Shown: positions 8,286 through 16,311 of the stretch, in pieces
Layout of the letters: each line of letters opens with the position of its first letter
Numbering within the stretch: the stretch's first letter is position 1
From: Catenibacterium mitsuoka_A
GTDB lineage: Bacteria > Bacillota_I > Bacilli_A > Erysipelotrichales > Coprobacillaceae
DNA: 34,903 bases
Direction: 5' to 3' (one strand)
Assembly: GCF_964259225.1 (NCBI RefSeq)
Contig: NZ_CAXVKN010000020.1
Notes under the pieces: generated by a model
Seen by the model: the letters and a program-made list of their open reading frames with translations, nothing else
Databases searched by the model: none
What the model was told of the DNA's origin: nothing
Program-made: the position numbers and the translations under genes

Positions 8286-8757
8286 ATGCGAGATGTTAAG
8301 AAGATTTTGGAAATGAGATCTCAAAATTTCAGTCAGCGAAAGATAGCTGAAGCACTTAAGGTATCCAGAGATACAGTAAGAAAAGTATCTAAAGCAGCTG
8401 ATGAAAATAATATTTGTTGGTCCATGATCCAAAATCAGAATGAAATGGAAGTACAGAAACTATTGTTTGTAAAGGAGACTAAACTTAATCTGATTATTAA
8501 ACAACCTGATTATCAGTATATTCATAAAGAACTGTTAAGACCAGGGACAAACATCAGATTATTATGGGACAGGGACAAACATCAGATTATTATGGGAAGA
8601 ATATGCAGAAGATTGCAGAAACAGTAACTTCCCATTCTATCAGTACAGTTACTTCTGCGAAAAGTATCGTGATTATGTAAAGAAAAACAATCTTACAATG
8701 CATATCACACATAAGCCAGGGGATAAATTAATGGTGGATTGGTTATGCAAAGATTCC
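8286..8757 (+). pseudogene. istA: IS21-family transposase IstA fragment (frameshifted and 3'-truncated)
   Basis: The start at 8286 follows AGGAGGTG. The N-terminus is an HTH (QNFSQRKIAEALKVSRDTVRKV), as in IS21 IstA, followed by the conserved IHKELLRPGTNIRLLW. A 28-bp tandem duplication at 8542-8597 shifts the frame and ends the reading frame at 8627. Skipping the extra copy restores WEEYAEDCRNSNFPFYQY and HKPGDKLMVDW, typical of the region before the DDE catalytic core. Homology stops at about 8750, where an inverted second istA fragment begins. No catalytic core and no istB remain, so it is inactive. Confidence 0.85.
8542..8597. repeat. 28-bp perfect tandem duplication inside istA
   Basis: The unit beginning CAGGGACAAACATCAG occurs twice back to back (8542-8569 and 8570-8597). 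The extra 28 bases are not a multiple of three and cause the istA frameshift. This looks like a recent slippage or duplication event. Confidence 0.95.
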
Positions 8758-8795
8758 CATAACCAATCTACTTCAGTACGAATACCTGGCTTATG
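8710..8795. repeat. Inverted-repeat junction between two istA fragments
   Basis: CATAAGCCAGG (8710-8720) is the inverse of 8785-8795, and GATTGGTTATG (8737-8747) is the inverse of 8758-8768, with a 10-base centre. The arms are the homologous codons of two different IstA proteins (HKPG...VDWL) meeting tail to tail. The palindrome is therefore both the product and the likely site of the rearrangement. Confidence 0.9.
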
Positions 8796-9197
8796 CTGGA
8801 TATGGTTGGTATAGTTGTGATTCTGAACAAGTTCTGTGTATCCTCTGCAGAACTTTGAATAGCTCACGGGATACTTCCCATCATTTATCTTGATACAGTA
8901 TTCATTCCACAACAGCTTCAGAGTGATTCCAGGTTTAGATAATTCATTATGAATATATTCATAATCTATAGGGGCATAAATGTCTTCACTTTCATAAAGA
9001 TTAGGGAAGAACAGCTTTCCTAATTCCGTATCTGAATAACACTCTAATTTTGCAGTATCAAATTCTAATTCCTCCTTTTTTCGTTTTACTTTCGATGAGG
9101 TGTGCTTGCTTATGTGGTATTGCTTGGAAATGGTATTAAGAGAAATTTCCTGATCCATTAGTTGCAGGCACAGTCTCAGATTGAATTTTACGGCCAT
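8758..9197 (-). pseudogene. istA: Second IS21-family IstA fragment, opposite orientation
   Basis: The reading frame starts at 9197 with an AAAGGAG site and encodes an HTH (LNTISKQYHISKHTSSKVKR), then YIHNELSKPGITLKLLWNEY and HKPGIRTEVDWLW, parallel to the first fragment but clearly a different IS21 member. True homology ends at DWLW near 8758. The open frame continues to 8673, but that part is only the antisense of the other fragment. The catalytic DDE domain and istB are missing. Confidence 0.85.
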
Positions 9198-9361
9198 AAT
9201 TTTTCGGCTCCTTTCATAATATTAGAGACATTGTCTCCAATATCATGATAGTACAAAAAGACCACCCATGAGGTGGTGCAGTTGTGTATATTCTGATTTT
9301 TAGACTAGTGGTGCAGTTGGTGATATAGGTGGTGCATTTTATGCGATTAGCGGTGCTGTTC
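9198..9361 (-). mobile_element. IS21-type end with multiple repeats upstream of the second istA
   Basis: Three or four related units lie here: GGTGGTGCAGTTG (9272), GTGGTGCAGTTGG (about 9308), GGTGGTGCATTTT (9329) and GCGGTGCTGTTC (9350). Repeated end units are a hallmark of IS21-family termini. A small palindrome, GAGACAATGTCTC (minus strand, near 9223-9236), sits just before the istA ribosome site, in the same place as the hairpin of the other copy. From 9362 to 9580 I see no gene or clear signal. Confidence 0.6.
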
Positions 9362-9581
9362 TTTGCGAATAATCAACCAGAACAACATATGTGAGCAGAA
9401 CTAATACTGGTTGCTAAGAAAACTACGAAAGATGTCTATCCAATTAATTTATAGTCAGGTTCATCAGAATGGTTGGTCAATCTGATCGGAATCAGTGATC
9501 AATGAAAGAGTAATAAGCAAAGAATTTTTATTTTGTATTTTTCATCTTATACGGAGATGTTTTCTCATTTTTTTATCCTAT

Positions 9582-9610
9582 TTGCAACTCCATAATTCAT
9601 AGAGTATAAT
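9582..9610 (+). promoter_or_regulatory. Sigma-A-type promoter for the DUF2075/MazG operon
   Basis: TTGCAA (9582-9587) and TATAAT (9605-9610) are separated by exactly 17 bases, about 60 bases upstream of the start codon. This is one of the best matches to consensus in the window. Confidence 0.8.
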
Positions 9611-9671
9611 TTTTCTATAGCTAGTATGTTATTCATATTCTCTTACATAAATAATGAAAGAAGGTAGACAG

Positions 9672-11537
9672 ATGATTGTATATTCAGGAATAAAAAATGA
9701 CTTTCTACATGCAGTAGAAATGGATTCTATTGCTCAGGAGATAGAAGAAACAATATATACTAAGATGCATAGAAAAACTGCTCGTAATGAATTCCGTTCA
9801 TGGGAGAACTCTTTAGAATATATGTATAAAGTATTGAATGATCAGGCAATACCAGAAGATTCTGGTATTGCGATTGAGTATAATATCCCTCAAACATCTA
9901 AGAGAGTAGACTTTATCATATCAGGTTATGGTGAAAACAAAGAGCCTAACGTTGTTGTTATTGAATTAAAACAATGGGATAAAGTAGAAGCAGTTAGTGG
10001 GCAGGATGCATTAGTAGAAACATTTACTGGTGGTGCAGTACGTAAAGTTGTACATCCTTCCTATCAAGCATGGTCTTATGCAGCGATGATTAACGACTAT
10101 AATCAGAATGTACAGATGGAGAATATCCAATTACATCCATGTGCTTATCTACATAACTATAGAAAGAGTAATCCAGAAAAGTTAGAACAGAATCAATATC
10201 AGGAATATGTTGAAGATGCACCTATCTTTGCGAGAGGTGAAGTATCTAAGTTAAGAGAGTTTATTAAGAAGTCTGTAAAGACAGGTGATAATAAACAAAT
10301 CTTATATGAGATTGATAATGGTAAGATTAAGCCTTCTAAGAGCCTTCAGGACTCTATTAAGAGTATGATAAAGGGTAATCAAGAATTTATCATGATTGAT
10401 GAACAGAAGGTCGTATATGAAGAAATATTACAGACTTCATTAAAGTGCATGGAAGACCATAAGAAGCGTACAGTAATAGTGAAAGGTGGTCCTGGTACTG
10501 GTAAAACTGTAGTCGCTATTAATCTATTATCAAAACTTACTAATGAAGGACTATTTGTACAATATACTTCTAAGAACAGTGCTCCTAGAAATGTTTATGC
10601 AAAGAAGCTAACAGGACATAAGAAAAGTAGTATTAATAATATGTTTAAGGGTGCTGGGTCTTATATAGATGTTGAATCCAATATCATAGACACAATACTA
10701 TGTGATGAAGGACATAGATTAACTGCAAGAACACAGTTAGGCCCTAGAATTGCTGGAGAGAACCAGATTAAAGAAATCATAAACGCATGTCTATGTAGTG
10801 TATTCTTTATAGATGAGAGTCAAAGAGTTACTCTAAGTGATATAGGTTCTGTTGCTGAAATAAGAAAATGGGCTAAAGAACATAACTCAGAAGTATCTGA
10901 GTTAGAACTTCTTTCTCAATTCAGATGTAATGGTTCTAATGGTTACTTAGCATGGTTAGATGATGTATTAGAAATAAGAGAAACAGCTAACTATGATCTA
11001 AAAGATATAGATTATGATATAAGAATTCTAGATACACCTAATGAAGTAAGAGACTTGATATTTGAAAAGAATAAGATTGATAATCGTTCTAGAATGTTAG
11101 CAGGTTATTGCTGGGAATGGATTAAAGCAGGTAAAAATGATTCAACAGTACATGATATAAAGATTGATGATTTTGAAATGAGCTGGAACTTAGGTAATAG
11201 TTCTACATTTGCGATAGATGAGAATTCTATAAATGAGATAGGATGTATTCATACCTCTCAGGGATTAGAGTTTGATTATGCTGGTGTTATTATTGGCGAT
11301 GATATGAGATATGAAGATGGTCATATTGTGACTGATTTTAATAAGCGAGCAAGAACAGATCAGTCTTTAAAGGGAATAAAGAAACTATATAAACAAGATC
11401 CAGACAAAGCATTAAAAGAAGCGGATCAAATCATAAAAAACACTTATAGAACTCTGATGACAAGAGGAATGAAAGGCTGTTATGTTTATTGTACTAATAA
11501 AGAACTAGCAAATTATTTAAGAGAACGTATAAAGTAG
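9672..11537 (+). CDS. Nuclease-like domain fused to DUF2075 (SF1-like) helicase
   Basis: 621 residues from the ATG at 9672, chosen because AGAAGG lies 7 bases upstream; an in-frame ATG at 9654 has no site. The N-terminal region contains a PD-(D/E)XK-like pattern, D80-FII...VVVIE98-L-K100-QW. The DUF2075 helicase follows: Walker A GGPGTGKT (272-279), DEGHRL, Walker B-like FIDESQRV, QFRCNGS, and motifs CIHTSQGLEFDYAGVIIGDDM and TYRTLMTRGMKGCYVYCTN near the end. DUF2075 proteins are conserved ATPases of uncertain role, often found in accessory regions. The MazG-like gene follows after 12 bases and shares its transcript. Nuclease activity is inferred from the motif. Confidence 0.85.
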   Translation: MIVYSGIKNDFLHAVEMDSIAQEIEETIYTKMHRKTARNEFRSWENSLEYMYKVLNDQAIPEDSGIAIEYNIPQTSKRVDFIISGYGENKEPNVVVIELKQWDKVEAVSGQDALVETFTGGAVRKVVHPSYQAWSYAAMINDYNQNVQMENIQLHPCAYLHNYRKSNPEKLEQNQYQEYVEDAPIFARGEVSKLREFIKKSVKTGDNKQILYEIDNGKIKPSKSLQDSIKSMIKGNQEFIMIDEQKVVYEEILQTSLKCMEDHKKRTVIVKGGPGTGKTVVAINLLSKLTNEGLFVQYTSKNSAPRNVYAKKLTGHKKSSINNMFKGAGSYIDVESNIIDTILCDEGHRLTARTQLGPRIAGENQIKEIINACLCSVFFIDESQRVTLSDIGSVAEIRKWAKEHNSEVSELELLSQFRCNGSNGYLAWLDDVLEIRETANYDLKDIDYDIRILDTPNEVRDLIFEKNKIDNRSRMLAGYCWEWIKAGKNDSTVHDIKIDDFEMSWNLGNSSTFAIDENSINEIGCIHTSQGLEFDYAGVIIGDDMRYEDGHIVTDFNKRARTDQSLKGIKKLYKQDPDKALKEADQIIKNTYRTLMTRGMKGCYVYCTNKELANYLRERIK

Positions 11538-11549
11538 AGGATAACTAAT

Positions 11550-11870
11550 ATGAAAGAAGAAACAGTAAATAGAATTAGAAAATTCACAGAAGACAGAGAC
11601 TGGGATCAATTCCATTCACCAGCCAATCTAGCTAAGTCTATAGTAATAGAAGCAGCAGAACTATTAGAATGTTTTCAGTGGTCTGATGATAATTATGATT
11701 TACAGCATGTTAAAGAAGAACTTGCTGATGTGATTGTATATAGTCAGAATCTATTAGATAAACTAGGATTAGATGCTGATGAGATAGTGAATATGAAGAT
11801 GAGTCAGAATGAAGCTAAGTATCCTGTAGAGAAGGCTAAGGGTAAGAGTGATAAGTATACAGAACTATAA
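11550..11870 (+). CDS. MazG-like nucleotide pyrophosphohydrolase
   Basis: 106 residues, the usual size of single-domain all-alpha NTP pyrophosphohydrolases. The metal-binding pattern is clear: NLAKSIVIEAAELLECFQW (about 27-45) and VKEELADVIVY (about 55-65) supply the E-x2/3-E and E-x2-D ligands. The closest type is the MazG-like/RS21-C6 group that hydrolyses dNTPs or aberrant nucleotides to the monophosphate. It has a GAGG ribosome site and follows the DUF2075 gene by 12 bases. Pairing with a helicase/nuclease suggests nucleotide depletion or signalling in defence; the exact substrate is unknown. Confidence 0.88.
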   Translation: MKEETVNRIRKFTEDRDWDQFHSPANLAKSIVIEAAELLECFQWSDDNYDLQHVKEELADVIVYSQNLLDKLGLDADEIVNMKMSQNEAKYPVEKAKGKSDKYTEL

Positions 11871-11907
11871 GATGTTAGGGCGTGTAAGTACAATTAAACA
11901 AATATAC

Positions 11908-11944
11908 AAAAGGGAATTCCGTCTTTGAATCGGAAATCCCTTTT
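11908..11944 (+). terminator. Rho-independent terminator after the MazG-like gene
   Basis: A 14-bp stem with one mismatch (AAAAGGGAATTCCG against CGGAAATCCCTTTT) encloses a 9-base loop. Both ends are A/T-rich, so it can act in either direction. Confidence 0.85.
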
Positions 11945-12043
11945 CAAATCTATGATTTTTTCAATCAATACTATAGTGGTCTTCAATTAAGTATGTACAG
12001 AATGTGATTTATTGTTTTATAAAGGAGGTAAGAAATTGCTGTT

Positions 12044-13294
12044 ATGGAAAAACTTAAAATCAATAATAAGTATGAAACAATAAAAGCAATAATAGATGGT
12101 GAAGAATATGATTGTATAATAAGATTTTCTGTGTCAGATCATATCCTATTTGAAAAACAGAGAAATTTAGGATACTCTGGAAAAGAAGCTATTAAGAGTT
12201 CCATAGTTAAAAATCTTGTAGGTATTGAAACTGAAAAACGAGAAGAGTTGTTAGCAAATGGTAGCACAGTATCAGATTCTATTGTGGAGATGTATATAAG
12301 TAAGGTGACTGATGGGGATACAATTATGAAGAAGGCTTATGATGTGGCTGAAGGGGATTGCTATGAGAGGTTCGATGTTGCGCTAAAAGAATCCACGAAA
12401 GAACTATTAGAGCAACTACAGCCTAAACTATCTGAGCTAATCAAACCAAATTTTCATCTTGAGTCCATGAAAATTAACATTCCAGGTTATAATCAAAATA
12501 TTGGACAAATGACAAAAACAATCGCTCAAATAGTTAAGCCAATGATGGATACTCAAGAAATGTTGAAGCCATTTTTTAATCAAATATCTGAACTTAGTAA
12601 AAGTATCTCAAAATATTATTCAAGTATTACTACGACACTGAGTGATATCATTAAAAGAGTAAGAATTCCATCATTCAGTGAAGAAGAAAAAGAACAAATC
12701 AAAGGTTCCTACGAGGAATGGGGTAAATACGGCTGGACTCCTATACAAAATGCATCAATATCATTTTATTTTAATCCTCCAGTTGATATGAAGGATGCTA
12801 ATAGGAAGGCATTAAAATACTGTAAGAACGAAGATATGAAAGAACTCTTTGAAGAAATGAGAACTAAATCCGGAATTAAACAATCAGATTTTGAAGAAGC
12901 TATATTTTGTTTTGAAAACAAAAAATATAAATCTTGTGCCATGATTTTATTTGCTCTTTTAGATTCTAAATTAATTAGATTTCAAAAGGATGAAGATAGG
13001 AATAAGCGTAATAATTTACGACCATCTGGTCAAAAAGCAGCAAAAAATATTGAAAAGAGATATGATTCGGAAGAAGAAAAAAATCTCTATAGATTATTCG
13101 AAGCAGCCAATATTTTTGGTTGTATTGATAAATTTTTCGAACCAGGAAATGATTTTAAATATCAGCCAAAAACTATTAATAGAAATTTTTTGGAACATGG
13201 CATGCTTACTAAACAAGTTAGGAGAATGGATTGTGTTCAGTTATTTTTGCTGTATTATAATTTTGTGAAGTTGCTTGAATGGATTAAAGAATAG
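12044..13294 (+). CDS. HEPN-like abortive-infection candidate
   Basis: 416 residues, no family recognised with certainty. Residues 1-140 are globular; residues about 140-215 are a helical stretch (MTKTIAQIVKPMMD, LSKSISKYYSSITTTLSDIIKRV). The C-terminal 150 residues look like a HEPN domain: FEEAIFCFENKKYKSCAMILFALLDS near 285-310 and the R-x4-H motif R380-NFLE-H385-G, followed by a final long helix. HEPN domains of this form are often ribonucleases in phage defence. AGGAGG lies 15 bases before the ATG, unusually far; an in-frame ATT at 12035 has better spacing, so the true start is uncertain. It stands alone between a terminator and a long spacer. Confidence 0.7.
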   Translation: MEKLKINNKYETIKAIIDGEEYDCIIRFSVSDHILFEKQRNLGYSGKEAIKSSIVKNLVGIETEKREELLANGSTVSDSIVEMYISKVTDGDTIMKKAYDVAEGDCYERFDVALKESTKELLEQLQPKLSELIKPNFHLESMKINIPGYNQNIGQMTKTIAQIVKPMMDTQEMLKPFFNQISELSKSISKYYSSITTTLSDIIKRVRIPSFSEEEKEQIKGSYEEWGKYGWTPIQNASISFYFNPPVDMKDANRKALKYCKNEDMKELFEEMRTKSGIKQSDFEEAIFCFENKKYKSCAMILFALLDSKLIRFQKDEDRNKRNNLRPSGQKAAKNIEKRYDSEEEKNLYRLFEAANIFGCIDKFFEPGNDFKYQPKTINRNFLEHGMLTKQVRRMDCVQLFLLYYNFVKLLEWIKE

Positions 13295-13515
13295 TTTTAT
13301 TGCTTTAAACAAAATGTGAATGCTAGAATCTTTATATATCATATAAATAATATATTGTATATTTTATGATTAAAAATATGCGGTAGTATGAATATTGATT
13401 ATGATGAAGGGTATGGTGTTAGCGCTATTTATAATGACAATAAGTATTTTGGTAAATAAGAAAAACATCGAAATATGAATAGTATTATTTTATAGCAATG
13501 ATTTAAAGTAGTGAG

Positions 13516-13685
13516 TATAATAAACATATATGGAGATGTGAAAACATGTTGATTGATGATAGATTTTCTGAATTAAATTAATGTTTACATCTTATGAAAT
13601 TGCATTTTGCTATCCGTATATAAATTTTTAGAAAGGAATACTTACAATCAACTTACGTATTGTAAATTAATTGTGATAAATATTT
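13516..13685 (+). promoter_or_regulatory. Structured leader with a mini-ORF before the AbiJ-type gene
   Basis: TATAAT at 13516-13521 is a good -10; the -35 is weak. The leader then holds an 11-codon frame with its own GGAGATG site (13546-13581). Its flanks pair with each other: AGATGT/AAACAT (13534-13547, with a 2-base bulge) against ATGTTTACATCT (13581-13592). A second hairpin (13642-13648 with 13659-13665) lies between a stray AAAGGA and the gene's start. The rest of the gap 13295-13515 shows only an unsupported 23-codon frame at 13388. Confidence 0.4.
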
Positions 13686-14624
13686 ATGTATACTTTGTTA
13701 TCAAATAGAATAAAAAATAAGTCAGGAGAGCCTGAGGTATATGTATATAATGAGTTTTCACCAGTATTTAGAAATCAGGTATTTTATATTTTAGAAGATG
13801 TACTAGATCCGTACACCGAGTATGATAATAACTGTTGGGAACTTTTTGGAAAGTGGTATTGTCGTGAAAAAGGTTTAAAAAAATTAGGTTATCACGGTTG
13901 TGGAAAAAGTGATATAGAAGAATATTTTGAATCATGTAATAACAATGACTTTCTAGATGTTTTAGATTTTTTATTTCATTTAATTGATAAATATTTGCGT
14001 AAAATCAAACCGAAATATAAACCTACTTATGATTCAAATAAAGTGATAGATCAGGCAATAACTGAATTAAACTATCGTTTTAAATCTCATAACTTGGGTT
14101 ATGAGTTTGTGAACTCACAAATAATAATTATAGAAGATACTTTGCTACATGATGAAACTGTTAAACCAGCATTAAGATTGTTGTTTGAAGAAGACTTTGA
14201 AGGTGCTGAAGATGAAATCAGAAATGCTTTTAAAAATAGATCTAAGAACGATAATAAAAATGCAATATTAGAAGCAGAAAAGGCTTTTGAAAGTACTCTT
14301 AAGACAATTTGTGATAAGATGGGTTATAATTATAATAAAAATAAAAGTACAGCAAAAGGGCTAATTGAAGTCTTAGAAAAAAACAACTTTTATCCTAAAT
14401 ATATGCAAGCGCATTTAACTGCTTTAAGAACAACACTTGAAACAGGGCTTCCAGTAGTAAGAAATAAGCTTGCAGGTCATGGGCAAGGAGAAGAAATCAA
14501 AGTAATTTCAGATGAATTTGCAGATTATGCACTACATTTGGCTGCAACAAATATTTCATTTTTAGTAGGATTGTATAAGAGTAAAAAAAGAAATCTTATT
14601 AAAGATGGCTCTATTGAACGATGA
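13686..14624 (+). CDS. AbiJ-NTD4/STM4504-CBY_0614-type abortive infection protein
   Basis: 312 residues. The N-terminal half (SNRIKNKSGEPEVYVYNEFSPVFRNQV, then a W/Y/C-rich stretch to about 110) matches the HEPN-like AbiJ N-terminal domain 4 found in STM4504/CBY_0614 proteins. The C-terminal half is a second helical domain with AILEAEKAFESTLKTICDKMGY (about 200-220) and VVRNKLAGHGQG, where R259 and H265 form an R-x5-H HEPN-like motif. Such proteins are phage-defence toxins, presumably acting on RNA. No Shine-Dalgarno precedes the ATG; the upstream leader is structured, so translation may be controlled. It is the second of three HEPN-type genes in a row. Confidence 0.75.
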   Translation: MYTLLSNRIKNKSGEPEVYVYNEFSPVFRNQVFYILEDVLDPYTEYDNNCWELFGKWYCREKGLKKLGYHGCGKSDIEEYFESCNNNDFLDVLDFLFHLIDKYLRKIKPKYKPTYDSNKVIDQAITELNYRFKSHNLGYEFVNSQIIIIEDTLLHDETVKPALRLLFEEDFEGAEDEIRNAFKNRSKNDNKNAILEAEKAFESTLKTICDKMGYNYNKNKSTAKGLIEVLEKNNFYPKYMQAHLTALRTTLETGLPVVRNKLAGHGQGEEIKVISDEFADYALHLAATNISFLVGLYKSKKRNLIKDGSIER

Positions 14625-14712
14625 TTAAGTATATGTTTTTTACTAACGAGAATATTTTGCATAAGAAATATATTTACCTATCTTTTTATTTCATTATTAA
14701 TTAAGGAGTAAT

Positions 14713-15543
14713 ATGAGTACACAAAATTATCAAGATTACAAACCATCTAAAAAGATAAAAGAGCAGTTAGATTATTTAGAAGAGAAAAAAAGAGTTAGAT
14801 TCATTGATATGGATAGGAATACAGCAGGTGATAAACTGCTTGAATATAACTATATTAATGTTATAACTCCATTTAAGCATAAATTCGCTAAATGTGATTC
14901 GAAGAAACAAGTTGTGAAAGTAAATGGTAATCATATATATGAGAAAGATGTAGATTTTAGCGAGTATTATAATTGTTTCTGGGAAGAGAGAAAAAAGTAT
15001 CCAATTATTATTGCCAATATTCAAGATTTTGAAATACATTTTAAATCAATAACTGCCTATCATATTCTAACTACATCTGAAATATATAATTCATCAGATT
15101 TAAGTTTATTTCTTAGTAAGTTAGAATTAAGATTTAGTTATTTGGAATCTAGATATGATAAAACTAGAATACAACATATGAAAGATCAAATAGAATCTTT
15201 GAAAAAAGATATTTTTAACTATGCTGATGTTTATTGCTTTTTTGACAGAATGAGTTTAGGTAATATGTTAACTGTATTTACTTGCTTAGAGGATGATACT
15301 CAGAATAGAATTCTTAAAGATATGAAAAGGTATAAGGTGAACTTAAATGTTGATCAGGTGCCAGATTTTATTAAGAAGGTATTCTGCTTAGTATCTATTA
15401 GAAATTGTGTCATGCATTGTAATAGTTTAGAAGTGCTCATTAGATTTTATAAACCTAAAACACATGAATTAAGAAATAGTTCAGATAGAAGAAAATATGT
15501 GAATTTAATAAAATTGTTAAGTAAAGAAAAAACTCACGACTAA
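14713..15543 (+). CDS. Abi_2 (AbiD/AbiF-like) HEPN abortive infection protein
   Basis: 276 residues. The start KIKEQLDYLEEKKRVRF and the later TAGDKLLEYNYINVITPFK correspond to the opening of Abi_2 proteins (a QL-x2-L helix, then the Y-x-N-x2-PF/YK segment). The C-terminal motif is R230-NCVM-H235-CNSLEVLIRFY, the R-x4-H expected of these HEPN RNase-like toxins. AAGGAG lies 7 bases upstream of the ATG. The last codons (EKTHD and the stop) lie inside a repeated hairpin element, so the gene end was shaped by, or fused to, that element. AbiD/F proteins abort phage infection in lactococci; the target here is unknown. Confidence 0.8.
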   Translation: MSTQNYQDYKPSKKIKEQLDYLEEKKRVRFIDMDRNTAGDKLLEYNYINVITPFKHKFAKCDSKKQVVKVNGNHIYEKDVDFSEYYNCFWEERKKYPIIIANIQDFEIHFKSITAYHILTTSEIYNSSDLSLFLSKLELRFSYLESRYDKTRIQHMKDQIESLKKDIFNYADVYCFFDRMSLGNMLTVFTCLEDDTQNRILKDMKRYKVNLNVDQVPDFIKKVFCLVSIRNCVMHCNSLEVLIRFYKPKTHELRNSSDRRKYVNLIKLLSKEKTHD

Positions 15544-15579
15544 AGGTCGTGAGTTTTCTTCCGCACCGAGTGCCATTGA
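15523..15579. repeat. Dispersed hairpin element, copy 1 (also a terminator)
   Basis: AAACTCACGAC (about 15530-15540) pairs with GTCGTGAGTTT around a loop holding the Abi gene's stop codon; T-rich and A-rich sides make it a two-way terminator. A second small hairpin, GCAC-CGA-GTGC, follows. Bases 15547-15579 are identical over 33 bases to 23149-23181. The layout resembles hairpin ends of IS200/IS605 elements or derived palindromic MITEs, but no transposase is near. Confidence 0.8.
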
Positions 15580-15616
15580 CATATCTTATTTTATTCAAAA
15601 CTCTAAAAAAATCAAT

Positions 15617-15662
15617 AGATTTGGTAAAAAAAATTACTTAGATTTGGTAAAAAAAATTACTT
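15617..15662. repeat. 23-bp perfect tandem repeat, two copies
   Basis: The unit starting AGATTTGGTAAAAAAAATT occurs twice (15617-15639, 15640-15662) in a non-coding gap. An A8 run inside makes slippage the probable cause. No function is visible. Confidence 0.9.
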
Positions 15663-15746
15663 ATAGTCTTTTTACTCCCCCCCTCCACTCGTCAAAGTAT
15701 GATGAGTAGACAAAAATAGAAAATGTTATTATTTCTATGAGATAAT

Positions 15747-16250
15747 ATGATTTTTCCAAAGAATTTTTTATGGGGAGCAAACATCAGTACTTTTCAAGCA
15801 GAAGATGCTAAATTAGAAGATGGTAAAGGTCTAACAGTTGCAGATTTAAGATGTCAAGAAGTCATAAAAAGACTTCATACAGTAGACACAACTGTAGCAT
15901 CTGACTTCTATCATCATTACCATGAAGATATTTAACTTATGAAAGAATGTTTCTTAAAGAGTTTCCGTTTCTCTGTCTCATGGGCAAGAATCTTTCCTAA
16001 TAGCTATGGACAAATAAACCAGAAGGGATAATGATATCATTAACGAATTAATTCGTAATGACATAGTACCTATTGTTACTCGTTACATTTTGATTTACCA
16101 CAGGGTTTAATTGATTAATACAAAGACTTTGTAAATTATGCTCGTGTATGTTTTGAAAGTTTTGGTGATAGAGTCTCTTATTGGCTTACTATTAATGAAT
16201 AGGATGTTATTGCGACCATTCCTTTCTTTAAAGGTTTAACAGATATTAAT
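15747..16250 (+). pseudogene. Decayed GH1 beta-glucosidase / 6-phospho-beta-glucosidase
   Basis: The first frame gives FPKNFLWGANISTFQAE and EDGKGLTVADLR, the N-terminus of GH1 enzymes, up to YHHYHEDI, where a TAA interrupts. Further pieces follow in shifting frames: FRFSVSWARIFPN, NDIINELIRNDIVPIVT, FVNYARVCFESFGDRVSYWLTINE (the acid/base region, with the following codon a stop) and DVIATIPFFKGLT. Roughly the first 40% of a GH1 gene (about 470 codons) survives, with several stops and frameshifts. It ends beside IS21-like end repeats at 16268, so an IS insertion and deletion probably removed the rest. Confidence 0.9.
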
Positions 16251-16267
16251 TATTTATTTTGATTATG

Positions 16268-16311
16268 TTGATCATGTATTCCGATAGGCTTGACCATCTA
16301 TTCCGATGAGG
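16268..16311. mobile_element. Solo IS21-like end (two 22-bp units)
   Basis: TTGATCATGTATTCCGATAG and TTGACCATCTATTCCGATGA begin two adjacent 22-bp units that match at 17 positions. Units of the type TTGGTCATC-ATTCCG in series are typical of IS21-family termini. No transposase is attached, so it is a relic at the break point of the GH1 pseudogene. Confidence 0.55.

Noticed and set aside
12990..13268. Second frame within the HEPN gene at 12044
   Set aside because: It lies entirely inside the longer gene and its composition is that of an out-of-frame translation.
15560..15575. GCACCGAGTGC hairpin resembling the tail of a Cas9 guide RNA
   Set aside because: Only about 11 bases are alike, no cas gene or CRISPR repeat array is present, and the element is dispersed twice with a terminator hairpin.
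15617..15662. Two-copy 23-bp repeat as a CRISPR-like array
   Set aside because: The copies are directly adjacent without spacers and number only two.
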